Below are positions 33,397 to 41,269 of a stretch of DNA of 59,225 nt, piece by piece; the first letter of the stretch is position 1; the number at the start of each line of letters is the position of its first letter. Source of the stretch: Streptosporangiaceae bacterium (lineage in GTDB: Bacteria > Actinomycetota > Actinomycetes > Streptosporangiales > Streptosporangiaceae); assembly GCA_025934635.1 (NCBI GenBank), contig JAICWX010000009.1:1-59225 (forward strand). The letters are read 5' to 3'. The position numbers were made by a program, and so were the translations under genes. The notes below the pieces were generated by a model. That model saw only the letters and a program-made list of their open reading frames with translations. It did no database searches and had not been told where the DNA came from.

Positions 33397-34044
33397 GTGG
33401 CCGCAGGCCTTTTCTACGTCTACACCGAGCCGGGAACCGTCGACGAGGCGGAGTTCAACGACTGGTACGACCACGAGCACGGTCCCGCCCGGCTGGCCGT
33501 ACCCGGGTTCGGCGGCGCCCGGCGGTACCGGGCGCTCGACGACCAGAAGCCGACCTGGCTCGCCCTGTACGAACTGGACGGCCCCGAGGTCATCGAGAGT
33601 GCGGAGTACCGGGCGCTGGCCGGGCAGGCCAGCGACCGGGACAAGGCGGTCGGGGCCGGGCTGGCCACGCTCGAGCGCCGGGTCTACGAGCAGATCAGCG
33701 AGGACGGGTCGCCGGTCGGCCGCCCGGCGCCGGTGATCTTGGCGGTGTCGCTGTCCGTGCCCGCCGAGAGCGAGCAGGACATGACCGCCTGGTACGCCGA
33801 GGAGCACATCCCGATGCTGCTGGAGGTGCCCGGCTGGCGGCGGATCCGGCGGTACCGGCTGGCCCGCGCGATGGACGCGCCGGGACCTGATTTCCTGTCC
33901 CTGCACGAGCTGGCCGGGCCCGAAGTGCTCGAGGAACCCGGCTACCGGGCGGCGATCAGCACGCCGTGGCGGGACCGGGTGGTGGCGTCGGCGCTGCGGC
34001 GCGAACGCCGGGAGTTCGGCCTGCGCAACGCGATCGAAGCCTGA
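33397..34044 (+). CDS. Duplicated dimeric alpha/beta-barrel-like protein
   Basis: A 215-residue protein built of two similar halves of about 100 residues. Half 1 has EFNDWYDHEHGPARLAVPGF and LALYELDGPEVIE. Half 2 has DMTAWYAEEHIPMLLEVPGW and LSLHELAGPEVLE. The W-Y-x-x-E-H pattern with a following VPG is typical of EthD/ABM-like ferredoxin-fold domains, which usually dimerise; here two are fused. GTG 33397 has GGGAGG 9 nt upstream. One base separates it from the next gene. The reaction is unknown. Confidence 0.75.
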   Translation: MAAGLFYVYTEPGTVDEAEFNDWYDHEHGPARLAVPGFGGARRYRALDDQKPTWLALYELDGPEVIESAEYRALAGQASDRDKAVGAGLATLERRVYEQISEDGSPVGRPAPVILAVSLSVPAESEQDMTAWYAEEHIPMLLEVPGWRRIRRYRLARAMDAPGPDFLSLHELAGPEVLEEPGYRAAISTPWRDRVVASALRRERREFGLRNAIEA

Positions 34045-34045
34045 G

Positions 34046-34471
34046 GTGGCCGCGCTCGGCGATCCCGGGGTCGCGGACTTCCTCAGCCAGGGCACCCGGA
34101 CCGGCAAGCTGAGCTGGCTGTCCGCCAGCGGGCGGCCGCTGGTGGCGCCGGTGTGGTTCATCGTCGACGGCGACAGCCTGGTGTTCAACACCAATAAGGA
34201 CACGGCGAAGGGCCGCGCGCTGGCCCGGGACCCGCGGGTCAGCCTGTGCGTGGACCTGGAGCAGCCGCCGTACGCGTTCGTCCAGGTGCAGGGCGAGGCC
34301 GAGCTGTCCGAGGAGCCGGCCGAGCTGCTCCGCACCGCCACCGCGATCGCGGCGCGGTACATGGGCGCCGGCCAGGCCGAGGAGTTCGGGAAGCGCAACG
34401 CGGTGCCGGGCGAGCTCGTGGTCCGGCTGCGGCCGGCCAGGGTCCTCGTCAACTTCGACATCACCGGCTGA
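34046..34471 (+). CDS. PPOX/F420-type split-barrel flavoprotein
   Basis: A 141-residue pyridoxamine 5'-phosphate oxidase-like protein of the actinomycete PPOX F420-dependent class. Characteristic segments are TGKLSWLSASGRPLVAPVWF, LVFNTNKDTAKGRAL and VSLCVDLEQPPYAFVQVQGEAEL. Relatives use F420 or FMN to reduce or bind small molecules. The start is GTG 34046, one base after the upstream stop, so translation is likely coupled to the duplicated-barrel protein. Confidence 0.85.
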   Translation: MAALGDPGVADFLSQGTRTGKLSWLSASGRPLVAPVWFIVDGDSLVFNTNKDTAKGRALARDPRVSLCVDLEQPPYAFVQVQGEAELSEEPAELLRTATAIAARYMGAGQAEEFGKRNAVPGELVVRLRPARVLVNFDITG

Positions 34472-34549
34472 TCCTGTTACTCCGGCGTACCTGCACGCAC
34501 TGCCGTATCGTTAGCCACTGCACCAAGCGGGCACATCAGGAGGAACCCG

Positions 34550-36778
34550 GTGCATACCGGCAGCTACGGTTTGATGTCGGGGGACGGCACGGCGCAGGCG
34601 GCCGGGCCAGGAGGTCAGGAGGGTATTGCCGCGACGTGGCCAGTGTGGTCCGGTCCGGTGCCTCCGCTGGCCGAGGGCTTCACGGTCCGGCCGGATACCG
34701 TGCCCGGCCTGGAAGCGGCGCTGACGCCCGGGGCGACCGTGGTGCTGGTGCCGGAGCAGGTGCCGGTCACCGCCCAGGACTGGCGGGCATCGAGCGGCAA
34801 GACGCAGCTGGCCCGTTACTTCGCCGAGTCGCTGTGGCGTTCGCCCGGGGTCGACGTGCTGACCTGGGTCGTGGCCAGCAGCCGGGCGTCGGTGCTGGCC
34901 GGCTTCGTGCAGGCGGCCACGGCGATGGGCGCCGGCGACGCGGGCGACGCCGAGGCGGTGGCGGGCCGGTACGCCGACTGGCTCAGCAAGACCGGCCGGC
35001 CGTGGCTGGTCGTGCTCGACGACCTGCGTGACGCCGCGGACCTGGACGGGCTGTGGCCGGCCGGCCCGGCCGGACGGATACTGATCACCACCGCGAACCC
35101 GGCGGCGCTACCCGGCGAGTGGCGGGCGCTGGTCCTGCCGGTCCCGGCGTTCAGCACGCGCGAGGCCATGGGATACCTGTCCGGCCGCCTCAGCACCGAC
35201 CCGGATCAGCGCAGCGGGGCGATCGACCTGGTCGGCGACCTCGGCTGCGAGCCGACCGCGCTGGCCCACGCCAGCGCGGTGATCGCCACCTCGGGCATGT
35301 CCTGCCGCGACTACCGGCAGCATTTCACGCAGCGGCAGAAGCAGCTGGTGGATGCGGGCCGGGCCGAGCCGTCCGCCGCCGCGGTCACCTGGACGTTCTC
35401 GGCCGAGTACGCCGAGCACCTGTCGCCGGGGGTGAGCATACGGTCGCTGCTGGCCGTGGCCGCCCAGCTGGACGGCCACGGGATCCCCGGAGCCGTGTTC
35501 ACCACGCAAGCCGTCAGCCAGTACCTCGCCGAAGACGGCGCCGCCCGGGGCGGCCACCCGGCCGCGGACCCGCAGCGGACCTGGAACGCCATCCTCAGCC
35601 TGCGGCAGGCGGGCCTGATGACCGTCGATCCTCCCGGCTCGCCGCCGGCGGTCCGGATCAGCCCGGTGATCCAGGCCGTGATCCGCGCGGCGGTGCCCGA
35701 CGACGTCTACGACCGGGCGGCCCTGGCCGCCGCGGACGCGCTGCTCGAGGTGTGGCCCGGGGAGGAAGCGCGGTCGCGGCTGGCCGCGGACCTGCAGGCG
35801 TGCGCCACCAGCCTGCGGCAAAACGCCGGCGACGTGATCTGGACCGACGAGCGCTGCCATCCGCTGCTGGTGCTGGCCGGGCAGAGCATGGACCGCGCGG
35901 GCCTGACCGGCCCGGCCGTCGGTTACTGGCGCGAGCTCACCGCGGCCAGCGAGCGGATCCTCGGTCCGGACAGCCTGGAAACCCTCATGATCACCGGCTA
36001 CCTGGCCGAGGCGCTGATGACGGCCGGACAGCCAGCCGAGGCCGTCACCTGGTTCCAGCAGGTCCTGGACGGCCGCTCCGCCGTGCTCGGGCCCGACCAC
36101 CCGGACGCCATCACGGCCAAGGTCGGCCTCGGCCGCGCCCTGGTGGCCGTCGGCCGGGCCGACGATGCCGTCATCATCTTGGAAGAGGCCGTAGGCGGCA
36201 GCGAGCTCGTCCGCGGGGCCGATCACATCGCCACCCTGGCCGCGCGGGAGGAATACGCCGCCGCGGCCCGGGCCGCGGGCAGGTCCGGTGTGGCGATCCG
36301 CTCGGACCGGCACTCGCTGGCGGACCGGGAGCGCATCCTGGGCGCCCAGCATCCCGACACCATGTCGGCCGGCCTCGGCCTGGCCGACGCCTACCTGGCC
36401 GGCGGCCAGACCAAGGACGCCATCGCCCAGTACAAGCGGGTCCTGGCTGACCGCGAGGGCGCGCTCGGCCCGGACCACGCGGACACGCTCCAGGCCCGCA
36501 GCAGCCTCGCGGCCGCGAACTTCACCGCGGGCCGGATGGGCGCGGCGCTGCAGCTCTACGAGGACACCTGCGCGGGGTACGAGCGCACCATCGGCGCCGA
36601 GCACCCGGTCACCCTCGGCTGCCAGGCGCAGCTGGCCCGCGGGTACTACGCCACCGGCCGCCTCGGAGACGCATTGGCGCTGCTCAGTAGCATCATTGCG
36701 CGGGCCGAGAGGTCATTGCCGCCGGGCGATCCGCTGACCCAGAACATGCGGGAGATCCGGGCCAGGATCACGGGATGA
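34550..36778 (+). CDS. NB-ARC/TPR STAND-type protein
   Basis: A 742-residue signal-transduction ATPase-like protein. The NB-ARC-like module (about 65-330) has a reduced P-loop, DWRASSGKTQLAR with Gly83-Lys84-Thr85 but no leading glycine, and an intact Walker B PWLVVLDDL (151-159). The C-terminal half has at least five 42-residue kinesin-light-chain-type TPRs, each with an LGPDHPDT-like turn. No catalytic N-terminal effector is seen. The SD AGGAGG 6 nt before GTG 34550 is strong. A role in regulation or defence is conceivable but unproven. Confidence 0.82.
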   Translation: MHTGSYGLMSGDGTAQAAGPGGQEGIAATWPVWSGPVPPLAEGFTVRPDTVPGLEAALTPGATVVLVPEQVPVTAQDWRASSGKTQLARYFAESLWRSPGVDVLTWVVASSRASVLAGFVQAATAMGAGDAGDAEAVAGRYADWLSKTGRPWLVVLDDLRDAADLDGLWPAGPAGRILITTANPAALPGEWRALVLPVPAFSTREAMGYLSGRLSTDPDQRSGAIDLVGDLGCEPTALAHASAVIATSGMSCRDYRQHFTQRQKQLVDAGRAEPSAAAVTWTFSAEYAEHLSPGVSIRSLLAVAAQLDGHGIPGAVFTTQAVSQYLAEDGAARGGHPAADPQRTWNAILSLRQAGLMTVDPPGSPPAVRISPVIQAVIRAAVPDDVYDRAALAAADALLEVWPGEEARSRLAADLQACATSLRQNAGDVIWTDERCHPLLVLAGQSMDRAGLTGPAVGYWRELTAASERILGPDSLETLMITGYLAEALMTAGQPAEAVTWFQQVLDGRSAVLGPDHPDAITAKVGLGRALVAVGRADDAVIILEEAVGGSELVRGADHIATLAAREEYAAAARAAGRSGVAIRSDRHSLADRERILGAQHPDTMSAGLGLADAYLAGGQTKDAIAQYKRVLADREGALGPDHADTLQARSSLAAANFTAGRMGAALQLYEDTCAGYERTIGAEHPVTLGCQAQLARGYYATGRLGDALALLSSIIARAERSLPPGDPLTQNMREIRARITG

Positions 36779-36903
36779 TAATCCGGGGTCACGGCGGCGG
36801 ATGGCCGCGGCCACGGTCCGAGACCGGCCGCCACGACCGGCAGCTGGCGTCGGCCGGCGGCCGGCGGTAGCTGGCTTGAGGTGGTAGCGGCATAACCCCG
36901 CCG

Positions 36904-36955
36904 GAGTCGGTGGCGCACCGGGTACGCAAGAAGGTACCCAGGGTGCCACCGACTC
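36904..36955. terminator. Bidirectional terminator between NB-ARC and permease genes
   Basis: 22-nt arms (36904-36925 and 36934-36955) with a few central mismatches and an 8-nt loop GCAAGAAG, between convergent genes and about 14 nt from the permease stop. Confidence 0.75.
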
Positions 36956-36968
36956 TGCCGTTGGCGGG

Positions 36969-38432
36969 CTAACCGGGGACGGCGAGACGGTCGGGGGCGG
37001 GGTCTTCGCCGTCGCCGCCTTCCAGCAGGGCGGGGGCCTGCTCGAGGGCCCGGGGGCGCAGCCGGGCCAGGACCAGCGCGTAGATGATCCCGGCGGCGAT
37101 CAGCGCGATCGTCAGCCAGGGCAGCGTGTTGAAGGGGCTGGCCTGGCCGGGCCGCAGGTCACCCCAGACCGGGATGGCCAGCACGGCCACCCCGATGACC
37201 GGGACGACCACCCACAGCCAGGGGTTCTTGCGGACGCCGCGGCGGCGCAGCCGGGCCCAGTCCACGATGAGGGCGACGTTCGCGACCAGGTACATGATGA
37301 CCAGGCCGAGGATCCCGTAGGTGGACAGGAAGCCGGACGCGGTACCCGGGTCGGTGAAGGCCGTGGAGATGACGCCGATCGCGATGCTGGGCGCGACAAA
37401 CGCGACGGCAGCGGCGGCGGGCGTCCGGAACCGGGGGCTGACCTCGGCCAGCACCTTGCTCCAGAGGCCGCCGCGGGCACCCGCGAAGATCACCCGGGAG
37501 GTCTGGGTGTTGGCCGCCACGTAGGAACTGGTCACGCTGGTCAGGAAGATCCAGGTGATGAGCGGGGCGACGAACGGGATGAAGGCCTTGGCCGCGGTGT
37601 GGAACGGGTTCGGGTCGGCCGCCAGGACCCCGGTGCGCCCCACCCCGAACGCGGTGACCAGCGCGTACGAGCCGACGATGTAGATGACGCCGCTGATGAT
37701 GACCGCGCCGATGACGGCGATCGGCACGTTACGCCGGGGGTTCTGGGTCTCCTCGGCCAGCGGGGCGGCGGCCTCGAAGCCGCCGAAGGCCAGCACCGCC
37801 AGGCTGAACGTCAGCAGCACGTCGGTGGAATGCCCGGACGGCCAGCTGAACGGGGTGGCCGATAGCCCGTCGTGACCGCCCCGGACCAGGATGGTGATGC
37901 TCATCAGCAGCAGCAAGATCACCTCGAAGGCGTACAGCACGACGGTCACCCGGACGCCGAACCGCAGGCCCACCACCACCGGCGCGACCACCAGCACGCC
38001 GTAGGCGATCGTGACGAGCTGGGTCAGGCCCCAGACATGGGGATCGCCGAACACGTTCTGGACGATATAGCTGCCGACGAATATGTAAATTCCGCCGAAG
38101 GCGATGATGTAGCCGAGGATGGTGATCACGCCGACCGCGACCGCGACCTTGGTGCTGATGGCGCGAGTGATGTAGGTGATGAACGATCCGGCGCTCGGGT
38201 AAACGCTGGAGAACTGCGCCAGCGTGCTCGCCGTGGCCACCATGCCCACCATTGATATCAGGAAGACCAGCGGTGCCGAAGCGCCCGCCAGGCTGACCAT
38301 CAGCCCGGTGGTGAAAAAGAGGTTGAAGGCCGGCGCGACCTGGGCGACGCCCGGCATTATGACGCCGAACAGGCCGAGCTGGCCGCGCTGCAGTGATGGC
38401 CGGGACGTGGTGGCTTCGGGGACGGTGGCCAT
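36969..38432 (-). CDS. APC-family amino acid permease
   Basis: A 487-residue integral membrane transporter with about twelve hydrophobic segments. The first segment carries the APC pattern GVIMPGVAQVAPAFN, and segment 6 contains the FGGFEAAAPLAEETQNPRRNVP signature found in amino acid/polyamine permeases (split here between the membrane and the loop). It starts 4 nt after the stop of the hydrolase gene, so it is co-translated in the GntR operon. It probably imports an amino acid or amide used by the operon's hydrolases. Confidence 0.9.
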   Translation of the reverse strand: MATVPEATTSRPSLQRGQLGLFGVIMPGVAQVAPAFNLFFTTGLMVSLAGASAPLVFLISMVGMVATASTLAQFSSVYPSAGSFITYITRAISTKVAVAVGVITILGYIIAFGGIYIFVGSYIVQNVFGDPHVWGLTQLVTIAYGVLVVAPVVVGLRFGVRVTVVLYAFEVILLLLMSITILVRGGHDGLSATPFSWPSGHSTDVLLTFSLAVLAFGGFEAAAPLAEETQNPRRNVPIAVIGAVIISGVIYIVGSYALVTAFGVGRTGVLAADPNPFHTAAKAFIPFVAPLITWIFLTSVTSSYVAANTQTSRVIFAGARGGLWSKVLAEVSPRFRTPAAAAVAFVAPSIAIGVISTAFTDPGTASGFLSTYGILGLVIMYLVANVALIVDWARLRRRGVRKNPWLWVVVPVIGVAVLAIPVWGDLRPGQASPFNTLPWLTIALIAAGIIYALVLARLRPRALEQAPALLEGGDGEDPAPDRLAVPG

Positions 38433-38436
38433 GGCT

Positions 38437-39240
38437 CTAGCCCTTTCTGTGCCGGGCGACGAAGTCGAGGTAGGTCCGGTTGAACTCGGCCGGGTGCTCC
38501 CAGATGCAGCCGTGGCCGCCCTTGGTCGTAGCCCATTCCGAGCCCGGGATGCCTTCGTGGATGCGGTGCGAGAGCGCGACGGGGATGAGGATGTCCTCCT
38601 CGCCGGCCAGCACGAGGGACGGCGTGGTGATCTCGCCGAGGCGGCTGGCGGTGTCGTGCGCCTGGATCACCGCGAGCTGGGCGAGGTACGCGTGGACCGG
38701 CTGGTCCATGTACCGCATCGCGATTTCGAATTCTTCGAGCTCAGCGGTCCTTTGCTCGAAGAATGGCACCGTGAACGCCCACAGCGTGACGTCGCGCATG
38801 ACGAACGGGACGCCGAGCACGGGGGCCATGTCGGCCCACATCGCGAACATCCGGGAACAGAACGGGCCGGGGGCCGCATACGTGCACGCGAAGGTGACCG
38901 ACCGCAGGTCAGCGGGATAAGCGAGCGCGTATTCCTGGGCGATCATTCCGCCCATGGACACGCCCATCAGGTGGAAACCGGTAATGCCGAGCGAATCGGC
39001 CAGGGCTTTCGCGTCGTCGGCGAGCATCCGGCTCGAGTAGGGCCCGGCCGGGGAGGAGCTCGACCCGATGCCGCGGTTGTCGAACCGCAGCACCCGGTAG
39101 CCCGCGGCCAGGAACTCGTCCACCTGGAGCACCCAGGTTTCCAGGTCGTCGGCGAGGCCGTTGATGAGGACGATGGTGTCCTCGCCGTCACCCTCCAGCT
39201 TGTAGTTGAGCTCGATGTCATTGACCCTGGCTACGGGCAT
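38437..39240 (-). CDS. Alpha/beta hydrolase
   Basis: A 267-residue alpha/beta hydrolase with triad Ser95 (GVSMGGM), Asp216 (LAGEEDILIP) and His243 (KGGHGCIWEHP). The LRFDNRGIGSSSSP strand-turn is typical of lactonase/esterase relatives. ATG 39240 with GGAGGGG 6 nt upstream is preferred over the extension to 39276. It overlaps the GntR gene by 23 bp and precedes the permease by 4 nt, so it probably acts on the imported compound. Confidence 0.88.
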   Translation of the reverse strand: MPVARVNDIELNYKLEGDGEDTIVLINGLADDLETWVLQVDEFLAAGYRVLRFDNRGIGSSSSPAGPYSSRMLADDAKALADSLGITGFHLMGVSMGGMIAQEYALAYPADLRSVTFACTYAAPGPFCSRMFAMWADMAPVLGVPFVMRDVTLWAFTVPFFEQRTAELEEFEIAMRYMDQPVHAYLAQLAVIQAHDTASRLGEITTPSLVLAGEEDILIPVALSHRIHEGIPGSEWATTKGGHGCIWEHPAEFNRTYLDFVARHRKG

Positions 39241-40003
39241 CGTTTTCCCCTCCAGTTCGCATGTGCAGGCGGGCACGCAACTCGGTGAGCATGTCGTCGG
39301 TGAGCGAGAAATGACTGTCGGCCAGCCGGGCGGCGCGGTCGGGCTCCCCCGCGATGACCGCCTCGGCCAGCCGCGGGTGCTGCCGCAGCGCCCGGCGGCG
39401 CATGTGGGGCGTGTACGGCTCGGCGTCGAAGCCCAGGCCGACCTCGCGGCGGATCCGCGCCGACAGCTCGGCCAGCCGCGGGTTGTGGGTGGCCCGGGCG
39501 ATCGCCTGGTGCAGGGCGTGGTCGGCCAGCCGCGAGGCGTCCCGGCCGGCGGCGTGCGCGTACCCGGCGACCAGCCGCCGGATCGTCTCGATGTCGCTGT
39601 CGGAACGCCGCTCGGCCGCGGTCCGCGCGATCTGCTGCTCGATGAGCCGCCGGTAGTCCAGCAGCTCGGCCAGCTGATCCCAGGCCGGGACCAGCGTGCG
39701 CTTGATCATCTCCTCGGAGCCCGGGCCGGCGCCGGTCTGGATGAAGGTGCCGCCGCCGCGGCCGCGCCTGGTGGTGACGTAGCCCGCGGCCTGCAGCCGC
39801 TGCAGCGCCTCGCGCACCGTGGTCCGGCTCACCTCCAAGGTGGCGGCGAGCTCCCGCTCGGTGGGCAGCCGCTGTCCCGGCTCGAACTCGCCCAGCGCGA
39901 TGGCGGTGACCAGGCGCTCGGCGATCCGCTCGCCGGCGGTGCGCATCGGCACCGGTACCAGCAGGGCGCCGAAATCCGGGCCGTGGGCGGCTGGCTCGGT
40001 CAT
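39218..40003 (-). CDS. GntR-family (FCD) transcriptional regulator
   Basis: A 261-residue FadR-subfamily regulator. The winged helix is at about 22-90 (ERIAERLVTAIALGEFEPGQRLPTEREL in outline, SRTTVREALQRLQAAGYV). The FCD ligand domain is at about 115-240 with metal/ligand residues in Asp and His positions (RLADHALHQAIARATHN). FCD regulators usually sense carboxylic acids or amino acid derivatives. ATG 40003 overlaps the stop of the upstream peptidase remnant by 4 bp. It probably controls the whole operon via the dyad at 40765-40789. Confidence 0.9.
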   Translation of the reverse strand: MTEPAAHGPDFGALLVPVPMRTAGERIAERLVTAIALGEFEPGQRLPTERELAATLEVSRTTVREALQRLQAAGYVTTRRGRGGGTFIQTGAGPGSEEMIKRTLVPAWDQLAELLDYRRLIEQQIARTAAERRSDSDIETIRRLVAGYAHAAGRDASRLADHALHQAIARATHNPRLAELSARIRREVGLGFDAEPYTPHMRRRALRQHPRLAEAVIAGEPDRAARLADSHFSLTDDMLTELRARLHMRTGGENDARSQGQ

Positions 40004-40751
40004 CGCCGGTCACCTCCTGCCAGAGCGCCAGCCTCCCGGAAACCGGCGGCGAAGAAGCCCGCGATGAACCGCGCCAGGGCCCGCGCGCCGGAGACGATGC
40101 TGGCCAGCTCGACGGCCTCGTCGGTGCCGTGGATGTTGCGCGACCGCGGTCCGTAGGCCACGGCGGGCACGCCGAACTGGTTGAGGTAGTACCGCGCGTC
40201 GGTGGTGCTGCCCATCACCACCCGCCGCGGCGGGGTGCCGTGCACCCGCTGGTGGGCCGCGGCCAGCGCGTCCACCAGCGGGTGGTCCTGGTCGAAGGCC
40301 TCGGCGGCGATCGTGCCGATGTTGACGTTGTAGGGCCGGGGCAGGTGGTCGAAGGCCGGGTCGTCGCCGGGCTGGTTGAGCTCGTCTTCCAGGCGGCTCA
40401 GGGCGCGCAGGATGGCCGGAACTCCTCCTCGATGACGGACAGGAACGACAGCTCGCCGGCTTCGAGGACCGCGGGCGCGGCCTGGCGCAGGGCCGCCACC
40501 GCGAGCAGGCCCATGGCGAATCCGCCTTTCATGTCCCCGGCGCCGCGCCCGGTGAGCCAGCCGCCGGCCCGGGCCGGCACGTCGGGGTGGCCGGCGTAGC
40601 TCGCCTGCGCCACGCCGCCGGGCGCCGCCGCGGCCGTCTCGGCCGGGACGGGCACCTCGGTGACCGCGGCGGCGGACGGCTCGGCCCGGCCCGCGTCCAC
40701 GGGGTCCCAGACGGGGGAGGCCGGATCGGCCAGGGCCGCACTTTCCCGCAT
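40000..40751 (-). pseudogene. Decayed M20-family peptidase/deacylase
   Basis: Remnant of an ArgE/DapE-type M20 metallohydrolase. Frame one (40751 to 40398) keeps GRGAGDMKGGFAMG (bridging Asp) and the catalytic SVIEEE, but the first metal motif is degraded to GHPDVPA. At about 40411-40425 the coding switches frame to AILRALSRLEDELN and continues to PYNVNIGTIAA, HGTPP and the metal-binding NIHGTDEAV. About 170 residues are missing, including the dimerisation domain and a stretch after IGTIAA. It was probably the enzyme served by the permease. Inactivation seems recent because the operon frame, spacing and operator remain. Confidence 0.8.
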
Positions 40752-40764
40752 TCACGCACCTTGA

Positions 40765-40789
40765 GGTCTAAAGGACTGGGTTTTAGACC
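40765..40789. promoter_or_regulatory. Candidate GntR/FCD operator upstream of the operon
   Basis: Inverted arms GGTCTAAA (40765-40772) and TTTAGACC (40782-40789) with a 9-nt spacer, 14 nt upstream of the first codon of the operon. The right part contains GGT-N5-ACC, close to the TGGTnnnACCA half-site arrangement of FadR-type regulators. Confidence 0.6.
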
Positions 40790-40851
40790 ATTTTGCGGAC
40801 GAGACCCCGTCATGTCAATGCCGTGAAAAGAAAGGGCCGGGGCGCGGCGGG

Positions 40852-41244
40852 TTAGGGGGCGAAGGGGGTGATGTGGCAGGTGTCGCGGTTTAGGTCGTCG
40901 CAGCAGGACAGGCACCACGGGCGGCGGGCGACGGCGCCCTGGCTGCCGCTGACCCAGAACCCGGCCGGGTTGACCTGGCAGTGGACGCAGAGCTGGAAGC
41001 GGTGCGATGGCCGGCCGAGGCGGAGCGGGACCAGGCCGCGGCGCGATCCCGCCCGCTGGCCCGCCCGCTGGGCCGCCTGCCGGGCAGAGGCAGCGGGCAG
41101 CTTGTCCGCCGGCATCCGGTAGTGGTGGCCGGACAGGCAGGACACCGCGACGTGGGCGACGGGGCCATCGGTGCTGGCCAGGGTGAAGCGCTCGGTGATC
41201 TCGGCCGGGGCGTGGCAGTCAGGGCACGAGGTGAGGATCAGCAT
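40852..41244 (-). CDS. Double zinc-ribbon small protein
   Basis: A 130-residue protein of unknown family with two candidate zinc sites: CPDC (7/10) with Cys36 and His40 (CLSGHH), and CVHC (86/89) with CLSC (111/114). A basic Ala/Arg-rich linker joins them. It begins 25 nt after the class V aminotransferase stop and is probably co-transcribed. Roles as a DNA/RNA-binding factor or as an acceptor in sulfur or metal transfer are possible but unsupported. The ATG at 41244 is the only start retaining the first CxxC. Confidence 0.7.
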   Translation of the reverse strand: MLILTSCPDCHAPAEITERFTLASTDGPVAHVAVSCLSGHHYRMPADKLPAASARQAAQRAGQRAGSRRGLVPLRLGRPSHRFQLCVHCQVNPAGFWVSGSQGAVARRPWCLSCCDDLNRDTCHITPFAP

Positions 41245-41269
41245 GGCGCGCGGCTTGGCTCGTTCGGCT

